NCBI GenBank assembly: GCA_003818675.1
Contig: RPPD01000198.1
Span: 1-5,214 of the forward strand
Origin: Spirochaetaceae bacterium
GTDB taxonomy: Bacteria; Spirochaetota; Spirochaetia; SZUA-6; RPPD01
Direction: 5' to 3'
DNA: 5,214 nucleotides
In this document: piece after piece, positions 1 to 5,214 of the stretch
How positions within the stretch are numbered: position 1 is the first letter of the stretch
Layout of the letters: each line of letters starts with the position of its first letter
Notes under the pieces: generated by a model
Told to the model about the DNA's origin: nothing
The model's database searches: none
Seen by the model: only the letters and a program-made list of their open reading frames with translations
Position numbers and translations under genes: made by a program

Positions 1-508
1 CATCGACATGCGACACATCCCGGGAAACGGAAAAAAGGAAAAGCTGGCTTCCGGCCTCGATTCCATCAGTTACAATGAAATAACGCCGCTCTCCAATTTT
101 CTTGATTGCCTGGTTCCATGTTCCCCTGGTCCAGGAAGTGATCTCAATGCGGTCACCCTGAAAAACAGCATGGTTTGTATAGAATAGATCTCCATCAGAT
201 GTAAAAAAATCCAGCAAAAGCCCGGAACCAGCCAGCCCGGAAAAAAGATCCTGGGCTATGGTGCGGGCTGTATCCGAGGCATCTTGTTCATCATTATTGG
301 CGGAAGTGTCCATCAGGCGAAAATGCTGCTCCGCCCAGTACATATTGGTGAAGGTGTTCCTGATCTGGATGGAATCACGACGGAGACTCCTGAGTTCAAA
401 ATCTTCCGCTTGCCTGAAGTTGATAAAAATGAGAAGCATGCCAGGCACTATTATCACCGTGCCGCACAGCGCAATGCACAATAGCAGGATCTTGGAACGC
501 ACCCTCAT
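1..508 (-). CDS. Membrane sensor kinase, N-terminal part (runs off the left edge)
   Basis: This frame is open from the ATG at 508-506 to base 1: 169 residues, with no stop. Residues 1-5 are basic (MRVRS). Residues 6-30 form one hydrophobic membrane segment containing a proline. Residues 31-169 are polar and would lie outside the cytoplasmic membrane. Residues 97-165 alternate hydrophobic strands with turns (LLLDFFTSDGDLFY, then YFIVTDG, then LFLFSVSRDV), which suggests a PAS/Cache-like periplasmic sensor fold; I cannot name the family. The start lies 6 nt after the stop of the OmpR-type regulator, in the same frame, with a GGAGG site at 524-520 inside that gene, so the two are co-transcribed and probably translationally coupled. 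A membrane protein with a large external loop directly after an OmpR-type regulator is normally its sensor histidine kinase. The second membrane segment, HAMP, DHp and ATPase domains would lie beyond the window, so the kinase call is inferred. Confidence 0.8.
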   Translation of the reverse strand, partial: MRVRSKILLLCIALCGTVIIVPGMLLIFINFRQAEDFELRSLRRDSIQIRNTFTNMYWAEQHFRLMDTSANNDEQDASDTARTIAQDLFSGLAGSGLLLDFFTSDGDLFYTNHAVFQGDRIEITSWTRGTWNQAIKKIGERRYFIVTDGIEAGSQLFLFSVSRDVSHVD

Positions 509-514
509 GACGCG

Positions 515-1168
515 TCATTCCTCCAGCTTATAGCCAAGCTTGAAAACAGTGGTGATCTTTGATGTTCCAAGTTTTTCGCGCAGCTTGTTTACATGAATGT
601 CTATTGTCCTTGTATTGCCGGTAAAATTATACCCCCATACGTTTTCCAGAAGCTGTTCCCGCGACACTACAGCGCCACGGTGAATTATCAGGTAATGAAG
701 CAGCTCAAACTCCTTCATGGTGAGGGATATTTCTCCTGTTTTATTTTTTACTGTTCTGCTTTCAAGGTCAACAATAAAGTTCTCAAACTTCAGGACTGTT
801 TTTGGTTTTTCCTGCCTGCGCAGTACAACCTTGATCCTGGCGACCAGTTCTGCGCTTTCAAATGGTTTCGTGATGTAATCCTCGGCACCAAGGGACAAAC
901 CGCCCACCTTGTCCCTGACTGAATCCTTGGATGTCAAAAATATCACGGGTATTTTTTTGCTTGTGATTTTAGGGAGCAGGTCAATGCCTGTCATTTTCGG
1001 GAGGATGATGTCAAGGAGAACCAGATCAAAGTTTTTTGCCTGAATCATGGAAAAAGCTTTTTCCCCGTCAGGGGCATGTTCTGTCTGGAAACCTGCCATC
1101 TGGAGATTCAATGCAATAAGCTCCGCGATGGGAAGTTCATCTTCGACTATAAGTATTTTCGCCACCAT
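515..1168 (-). CDS. OmpR/PhoB-family DNA-binding response regulator
   Basis: This 217-residue protein has the usual length and layout of an OmpR/PhoB transcription factor. The receiver domain is residues 4-118: acidic pair E9/D10, phosphoacceptor D53 in LVLLDIILPKMTG, switch T79, and K101-P102 in YITKPFE. The winged-helix DNA-binding domain is about residues 127-217, with SLTMKEFELLHYL, VVSREQLLENVWGY, the recognition-helix stretch RTIDIHVNKLREKLG and the C-terminal hairpin ending GYKLEE. All phosphorylation residues are present, so it should be phosphorylated by a partner kinase, most likely the one encoded 6 nt downstream. The start is uncertain by one codon. The ATG at 1168-1166 is only 3 nt from the GGGAG site (1176-1172), while the GTG that follows it (1165-1163) is at a better 6 nt and would give the common N-terminus MAKILIVEDE. 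The DNA target is unknown; autoregulation through the 1169-1227 region is plausible. Confidence 0.96.
   Translation of the reverse strand: MVAKILIVEDELPIAELIALNLQMAGFQTEHAPDGEKAFSMIQAKNFDLVLLDIILPKMTGIDLLPKITSKKIPVIFLTSKDSVRDKVGGLSLGAEDYITKPFESAELVARIKVVLRRQEKPKTVLKFENFIVDLESRTVKNKTGEISLTMKEFELLHYLIIHRGAVVSREQLLENVWGYNFTGNTRTIDIHVNKLREKLGTSKITTVFKLGYKLEE
520..524 (-). promoter_or_regulatory. Ribosome binding site of the left membrane kinase
   Basis: GGAGG on the minus strand lies inside the last codons of the OmpR-type regulator, 11 nt before the ATG at 508. The position fits translational coupling and supports that ATG as the start. Confidence 0.65.
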
Positions 1169-1171
1169 TCA

Positions 1172-1176
1172 CTCCC
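1172..1176 (-). promoter_or_regulatory. Ribosome binding site of the OmpR-type regulator
   Basis: GGGAG is read on the minus strand. It is 3 nt from the ATG and 6 nt from the next codon, GTG. The spacing favours the GTG, although the two products would differ by one residue only. Confidence 0.6.
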
Positions 1177-1192
1177 GCAACATTGTGCAAAC

Positions 1193-1221
1193 TTGTTATT
1201 GTTTTTCCGGCATACTATAAT
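1193..1221 (+). promoter_or_regulatory. Sigma-70-like promoter for the propeller kinase operon
   Basis: There is a TTGTTA -35 box (1193-1198, 4 of 6 consensus bases), a 17-nt spacer and a perfect TATAAT -10 box (1216-1221). Transcription would start around 1228, which is the first base of the kinase GTG start codon. The box quality and ideal spacing make this the best plus-strand promoter in the gap. Its -10 overlaps that of the opposing promoter. Confidence 0.65.
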
Positions 1222-1242
1222 TGAAAAGTGACAAATAGTAAA
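1214..1242 (-). promoter_or_regulatory. Sigma-70-like promoter for the OmpR-type regulator operon
   Basis: Read on the minus strand, there is a TTTACT -35 box (1242-1237, 4 of 6 consensus bases), a 17-nt spacer and a TATAGT -10 box (1219-1214, 5 of 6). The predicted start near 1207 would leave a leader of about 38 nt before the regulator. The -35 box lies inside the first codons of the divergent kinase gene. Confidence 0.55.
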
Positions 1243-4200
1243 CAGAAGCCGGGGAAAACAGCATTACACTGTTTTCCGGTTCCAGAGAAACGTTTTCATC
1301 TCAGGCACTTTGACGTTCCCCAGGGTGCGCCAGCCGGTGTGTCATCGATACGGCATGAATCTTCCGGAACCCTGCTTGTGGGTTCCAGGACCGAGGGACT
1401 GTTCCGTTTTGATGGATCAGTGTTTACACCGCTAAAACGTCCATTCAGTGCAACCACGGATGATGATAAAATACACGCAATCACTGGTGATCCTGTAACC
1501 GGTAATGTCTGGATAGCCACACGCCATGGCATGATTTTCTTTACAAGTGCATCGACTTCTCTTCTGACACCTTGTATCGGCATGCCTTCTTTAAACATCT
1601 CTGCTTGCGCATATGACAGGCAAAACAGAATTCTATGGGGAGGAACATCGCACGGTTTATTCTTTGCAAATGACAACGGAGCACAAGGCTCACTGAATAA
1701 ATTCACTCTGGGCAACACAGTAATAACCGCGATTCTCCCTGACGGTCCGGGAAAAGTCTGGTCTGGCACAGGGAATGGCCTGTATTATTTTTCGGATGAT
1801 ACATCCCGCGTTTATACTTTCAAAGACGGTCTGCCTGTTAATTCCATCACTACACTGTTTAAGGATTCCCACGGCTGCATCTGGGTGGGTACCACGGCAG
1901 GGCTGTGTTTTTTGGAAAATGAAACGGGGAATGTTATCAAGATTGAAAACCGCATCCCTCGCACACTGATAAGCTCTGTTTTTGAGGATCTTGCAGGAAG
2001 AATCTGGATTGGAAGTTTTTCAGGCGTTTTCATACTTGAAAACAATAATCTGCTCACTCTGGGTGAAGACGATGGCCTCTTGAGTCCTTTTGTCTCTGAT
2101 ATCGCACAGGACCAGGACCAGGGTATATGGCTGTCCTATGCCTACTCCGGGCTAAGCAGGGTTTCTGTTGATACGACACTTCTTCTTTCACACCGCATTG
2201 TTGGTGAAACCATGGCCCAGGATTCCCGGGGTGGCCTCTGGTTCGGAAGTGAAGAACGCGTGTTTCTCAGGCAGCAGGAGAGCGAGAAGACAGTAGTATT
2301 TGGCAGCAAGATTCACGCGCTGGTAGTAGGCAAGAAAGACAGCATATGGGTTGGAACTTTCGCTGACGGGATTTACTACTTCACTGGAGAGGCAACCTTT
2401 TTCAAAGGAGAAATATGCGGGCACTACACACGGCAAAATGGCCTTGAATCAGACAGCATCCTTTCGCTTCTGCAGTCCCGTGATGGCACTATTTATGCAG
2501 GTACGCGCAATCCCGGGAGCCTTGCAGTCTACAGCCACGGGAAATGGAAATCCATTCATATCCCGCTAAAAACAGTAGGCAGGCTTTACGAAGATTCATC
2601 TGGGCGTATCTGGCTGGGCGGATTCTGGGAAGACGGGCTGGGTTGCCTGGAAAAGGGCAAACTCCGCATCTATACTGAAAAAGACGGGCTTTCCAATACC
2701 GCCATACTCTCCATCGTGGAGGATAAAGACAACATACTCTGGGTGGGGACACACGCTGGTGTTTTTTTCATGGATAAGGACAAGTTTGTGCCATGGGGAC
2801 CAGTTGCAGGATTTCGCTCAACAAACCACCAATGCTCAGGCAGGGCACAAGACGGAACACTCTGGTTCGGCACAAAAAACGGATTGTACTGCACAGACAG
2901 GCATCATCTGCAGCGACTCACCATAAACGAAGGCCTGCCTGGCTCGGGCATTACAGGAATAATCCCGCAGAAGGACAATTCACTCGTGATAAGCACATAT
3001 CACGGAATAATCCACTATAAGAATCGCCCTCTCTCACCACCGCTTGTTAAAATAGAATCTGTCACAACAGACCGCACCTGGGATTCCCCGTCAGAAATAC
3101 AAATTCTCATGACACGGGAAATCCGTTTCCGCTTCAGGGGCATCCATCTTGGCACCAGTACCATGTACTACAGCTACACACTAGATGGTCATGAGACAGA
3201 GTGGCATGACACATTTGAAAACGAGGTTACCTACTGCGGCATCCCGGAGGGGAACTACATCTTCCGCGTCACCGCGGTAAATACTGATCTGTCGGTATCT
3301 GAAAAACCCGCTCTGGTAAAAATCACCATTCTTCCCGTGCCTGCTTTGCGCAAGGCAGCCGAGGAAGATCTTGAGGAATATCGCAGGCAACTGGAAATAA
3401 TGGTTGAAGAACGCACAGCCCTCCTCTCCAAGGCACTGGAAGACCTGAAGGACACTCAGGAACAGCTTCTTCTTTCTGAAAAGCTGGCTGCCCTGGGTCA
3501 GCTTGTTTCGGGAATCGCGCACGAGATCAATTCCCCGCTTTCGGCCATCCGTTCATCTGTCCAGAACATAGCCCGCATGTTAGACCAGACTGTGCGCAGC
3601 CTCCCGTTCTTTTTCAAGGTCCTGTCTCCCACAGATCTGGATTTCTTCAAACTCCTGGTGGACAAGGCTGTGGGCTGTGAGCAAAGGCCATCGTCAAGGG
3701 AGGAGCGGACAATCCGCAAGGACATCACCGCATTTCTTGTGCAGCGCAGCATCCCGGATGCGGAATCTGTGGCGGAGACATTTGTGGGAATGCGGATTTA
3801 TGACGGGATTGAACAATTTCTTCCCCTGTTTAACAGTGAGGAATGCCGTCGGATCCTGCACATGGCGGATAAAGTCTCCAGCTTCTACCGGTCTTCAGAA
3901 ATCATTACCACTGCCACAACGAGGGCCTCAAATGTGATCCTCGCGCTAAAGCAGTACATGAGGAGCGATACACCCACCATGAGGCTTTCTTCGGATATAG
4001 TGGATGGCATAGAGACGGTATTGACACTGTACCACAACCAAATTCAATATGACATTGAAGTGGTTCGGGAATACAAAAAAAGACCTGTCATTCCATGTTT
4101 CCCGGAGGATCTGATCCATGTCTGGATGAATCTAATCCATAATGCCATATATGCCATGCCAGGCGAAGGTATGCTTTCTCTTTTTGTGGATGAGAAGGAC

Positions 4201-4437
4201 GGAAATGTCATTGTGACAATCAGCGATACTGGAAGCGGAATTCCAAAGGAAATCCAGTCTAAAATATTTGACCCATTTTTCACCACCAAACCACGCGGTG
4301 AGGGTACTGGCTTGGGACTTGACATTGTACGAAAAATCGTCGAAAAACACGATGGTAGAATAACCCTGTCAAGCGTCCCCGGGAAAACCGAGTTCACGGT
4401 AATCCTGCCAGTCGTGGATGCGGGAGGCAACCCATGA
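1228..4437 (+). CDS. Soluble double-beta-propeller / Y_Y_Y sensor histidine kinase
   Basis: This 1069-residue kinase has, in order: a short polar N-terminus (1-30); 14 propeller blades (38-599) with the Reg_prop pattern D..G.IWVGT..GL; a Y_Y_Y domain (about 606-703, core YYSYTLDGHETEW and GNYIFRV); a coiled coil (709-752); the DHp H-box GIAHEINSPL with phosphoacceptor H765; an inserted block (about 786-880); the second DHp helix (about 883-913); and the HATPase domain with N-box NLIHNA (N968, N972), G1 DTGSGIP (1000-1006), F-box FDPFFTTK (1014-1021) and G2 GTGLGL (1026-1031). All catalytic motifs are intact. Related proteins of the Bacteroides hybrid type sense ligands in the periplasm, but here there is no signal peptide and no membrane helix between Y_Y_Y and the coiled coil, so it is probably cytoplasmic. 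It carries no fused receiver or AraC domain; the partner is the overlapping downstream regulator. GTG 1228 is the only sensible start: an in-frame TGA lies at 1222-1224, and the next start codon (1339) is inside blade 1. No Shine-Dalgarno site is visible. Ligand unknown. Confidence 0.94.
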   Translation: MTNSKQKPGKTALHCFPVPEKRFHLRHFDVPQGAPAGVSSIRHESSGTLLVGSRTEGLFRFDGSVFTPLKRPFSATTDDDKIHAITGDPVTGNVWIATRHGMIFFTSASTSLLTPCIGMPSLNISACAYDRQNRILWGGTSHGLFFANDNGAQGSLNKFTLGNTVITAILPDGPGKVWSGTGNGLYYFSDDTSRVYTFKDGLPVNSITTLFKDSHGCIWVGTTAGLCFLENETGNVIKIENRIPRTLISSVFEDLAGRIWIGSFSGVFILENNNLLTLGEDDGLLSPFVSDIAQDQDQGIWLSYAYSGLSRVSVDTTLLLSHRIVGETMAQDSRGGLWFGSEERVFLRQQESEKTVVFGSKIHALVVGKKDSIWVGTFADGIYYFTGEATFFKGEICGHYTRQNGLESDSILSLLQSRDGTIYAGTRNPGSLAVYSHGKWKSIHIPLKTVGRLYEDSSGRIWLGGFWEDGLGCLEKGKLRIYTEKDGLSNTAILSIVEDKDNILWVGTHAGVFFMDKDKFVPWGPVAGFRSTNHQCSGRAQDGTLWFGTKNGLYCTDRHHLQRLTINEGLPGSGITGIIPQKDNSLVISTYHGIIHYKNRPLSPPLVKIESVTTDRTWDSPSEIQILMTREIRFRFRGIHLGTSTMYYSYTLDGHETEWHDTFENEVTYCGIPEGNYIFRVTAVNTDLSVSEKPALVKITILPVPALRKAAEEDLEEYRRQLEIMVEERTALLSKALEDLKDTQEQLLLSEKLAALGQLVSGIAHEINSPLSAIRSSVQNIARMLDQTVRSLPFFFKVLSPTDLDFFKLLVDKAVGCEQRPSSREERTIRKDITAFLVQRSIPDAESVAETFVGMRIYDGIEQFLPLFNSEECRRILHMADKVSSFYRSSEIITTATTRASNVILALKQYMRSDTPTMRLSSDIVDGIETVLTLYHNQIQYDIEVVREYKKRPVIPCFPEDLIHVWMNLIHNAIYAMPGEGMLSLFVDEKDGNVIVTISDTGSGIPKEIQSKIFDPFFTTKPRGEGTGLGLDIVRKIVEKHDGRITLSSVPGKTEFTVILPVVDAGGNP
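1247..1281 (+). other. Hairpin or dyad in the first codons of the propeller kinase
   Basis: GGAAAACAG (1253-1261) pairs perfectly with CTGTTTTCC (1269-1277) around a 7-nt loop. Beyond a 2-nt bulge (1251-1252), CC 1249-1250 pairs with GG 1278-1279, and one G-U and one A-U pair can extend the stem. No T-run follows, so it is not a terminator. It could act as mRNA structure close to the start codon, or as a protein-binding dyad about 58 bp upstream of the predicted minus-strand transcription start. Chance is not excluded, since the bases also encode protein. Confidence 0.45.
1339..3024 (+). repeat. Fourteen Reg_prop-type propeller blades (protein-level repeat)
   Basis: These are degenerate protein repeats of roughly 40-45 residues. 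The aligned cores sit at residues 38-63, 82-107, 124-149, 166-190, 207-231, 248-272, 289-313, 326-349, 362-387, 411-436, 450-475, 493-517, 534-557 and 575-599. The best-conserved copies carry I.S.xxDxxGxIWVGTxxGL (for example blades 5, 6 and 12). Blades 7, 8, 10 and 14 are weaker but align by spacing and by the hydrophobic strand before the W/Y position. Fourteen copies fit two seven-bladed propellers, the arrangement known for the sensor half of hybrid two-component polysaccharide sensors. The repeat is not visible as near-identical DNA, so it is old and not a recent tandem expansion. Confidence 0.85.
4422..4427 (+). promoter_or_regulatory. Ribosome binding site of the downstream response regulator
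   Basis: GGGAGG lies within the last codons of the propeller kinase, 6 nt before ATG 4434. It decides the start in favour of the ATGA overlap over the in-frame ATG at 4470. Confidence 0.8.
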
Positions 4438-5214
4438 ATACTTCTGGAAACAACCCCCGCACATACAGCATGCTGCAAAAGCCAAAACCCGTCATACTCT
4501 GCGTGGATGACGAGCGCGTAATCATTGAAAGCCTGCGTACTGAACTCGGTGAAATCCTCGGTGATTCCTACGTTGTTGAAATCTCGGAGTCAGGCGAGGA
4601 GGCCCTTGAACTCTGCAGGGACCTCATACATGAAGGCAGGGAAATTCCCGTAGTCATCTGTGACTACATAATGCCAAAGATGAAGGGTGATGAGCTGCTT
4701 GCGGAAATGCATATACTATCGCCTGCGACAAAGACAATTCTTTTAACCGGTCAGGCCACGACCGATGGCGTGACAAACGCCGTGAACTCAGCGGACCTGT
4801 ACCGCTACATCGCCAAACCATGGGAACCGGAGGACCTCGCCATCACACTGCGCGAAGCCATCAAGAGTTTCCGCCAGGAACTGGACCTGGACCAGCGGAT
4901 CCGCGAACTTGAAAACGAACGGGAGAAAGTTGTCAAAGAACGAAAGGTAATTGACACACTTTCCAAGATTTTAAATGAAAAAATCTCCGAACTGGAAATC
5001 CAGAAGCGGGAACTGGAGCAGATTTCCAGGGAACTTAACATCACCACAATTGAAAAGATTCTGATAGAGCAGGAGGCGGAAAAAATGAGCCGAACTCTCA
5101 CCGCCCTTGAGAACAGCCTGACCAACAACCTGTTCATTCGCAGCGTGCTCCATTCCCTTGTAAACATGCTCCAGATACAGCTCTCTGTTGACCGCAGAGA
5201 AAACTCCATCATAG
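4434..5214 (+). CDS. Response regulator: receiver plus long coiled coil, output cut off at the right edge
   Basis: The frame is open from ATG 4434 to the window end (260 residues). The receiver domain is about residues 18-143: D25/D26 in ILCVDDE, phosphoacceptor D77 in VVICDYIMPKMKGDE, switch T105 in ILLTGQA, and K128-P129 in LYRYIAKPWEPEDL. The RYxxKPW signature is typical of receivers joined to non-OmpR outputs (HD-GYP, cyclase, phosphatase or kinase types). Residues about 146-222 are rich in Glu, Lys, Arg and Leu with heptad spacing, indicating a long coiled coil, probably for dimerisation or as a signalling stalk. Residues 223-260 start something I do not recognise. The ATG overlaps the kinase stop (ATGA), and a GGGAGG site sits 6 nt upstream, so the two are tightly coupled and this is very probably the phosphorylation target of the propeller kinase. 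The visible part contains no DNA-binding domain. The in-frame ATG at 4470 has no ribosome binding site and is unlikely to be the start. Confidence 0.93.
   Translation, partial: MNTSGNNPRTYSMLQKPKPVILCVDDERVIIESLRTELGEILGDSYVVEISESGEEALELCRDLIHEGREIPVVICDYIMPKMKGDELLAEMHILSPATKTILLTGQATTDGVTNAVNSADLYRYIAKPWEPEDLAITLREAIKSFRQELDLDQRIRELENEREKVVKERKVIDTLSKILNEKISELEIQKRELEQISRELNITTIEKILIEQEAEKMSRTLTALENSLTNNLFIRSVLHSLVNMLQIQLSVDRRENSII

Noticed and set aside
258..533. Plus-strand open frames at 258-533 and 284-484
   Set aside because: They are shadows of the minus-strand membrane kinase, whose open frame, membrane segment and ribosome binding site are consistent over the whole 508 bases.
1179..1201. 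Palindromic operator (AACA...TGTT) in the intergenic region
   Set aside because: Only the outer four bases of each arm match; the interior is asymmetric, so it is too weak to call.
1247..1281. Rho-independent terminator or attenuator
   Set aside because: There is a stem, but no T-run follows on the plus strand and no T-rich tract directly follows on the minus strand. It lies inside coding sequence.
1296..1769. 157-residue minus-strand open frame
   Set aside because: It is fully antisense to propeller blades 1-4, with no domain pattern and no ribosome binding evidence.
1228..4437. Hybrid two-component system of the Bacteroides type (kinase, receiver and AraC in one chain)
   Set aside because: The protein ends about 38 residues after the G2 box. 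No receiver or helix-turn-helix follows, and the regulator is a separate overlapping gene.
4044..4478. 144-residue minus-strand open frame
   Set aside because: It lies opposite the kinase ATPase domain and the start of the regulator, where the plus frame carries intact catalytic motifs. It shows no recognisable domain of its own.
4805..5212. 135-residue minus-strand open frame
   Set aside because: It is antisense to the coiled coil of the regulator. Its Ser/Arg/Phe-rich composition is what the reverse of Glu/Lys/Leu codons gives, and the plus frame has clear domain motifs.

Overview
The window holds parts of two two-component signalling systems transcribed away from each other from one short shared intergenic region (1169-1227). 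There is no RNA gene, mobile element, CRISPR array or long gene-free stretch; nearly every base is coding. Base composition is moderate and all four genes look native and intact where visible. The organism is a bacterium. The left kinase has an N-terminal membrane anchor and an extracytoplasmic sensor. The right-hand kinase/regulator pair resembles, from memory, families I associate with spirochaetes (Leptospira-like) and cyanobacteria. A Spirochaetota-type host is my best guess, held weakly.

Left arm (minus strand): an OmpR/PhoB-type response regulator (515-1168) is followed after 6 nt by the start of a membrane sensor kinase (508 to beyond base 1). Only 169 residues of the second protein are in the window: one transmembrane helix and most of an extracytoplasmic sensing region. 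The kinase core lies off the left edge, so the kinase identity is inferred from position and architecture.

Right arm (plus strand): a 1069-residue histidine kinase (1228-4437) has 14 propeller blades of the two-component-regulator type, then a Y_Y_Y domain, a coiled coil, and a histidine kinase core with an extra block of about 95 residues between the two DHp helices. Its stop codon overlaps the start (ATGA) of a response regulator (4434 to beyond 5214) that has a complete receiver domain, a long coiled coil and an output region that is cut off and not recognisable. The propeller kinase has neither a signal peptide nor a transmembrane segment, unlike the usual members of this sensor class, and so looks cytoplasmic.

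Control: the intergenic region contains two good sigma-70-like promoters facing opposite ways with overlapping -10 boxes. The plus promoter predicts a transcript starting at or very near the GTG start of the propeller kinase, so that mRNA may be leaderless. A strong hairpin or dyad lies about 20 nt inside that gene. The PhoB-like regulator is the obvious candidate to bind here and connect the two arms, but this is inference.
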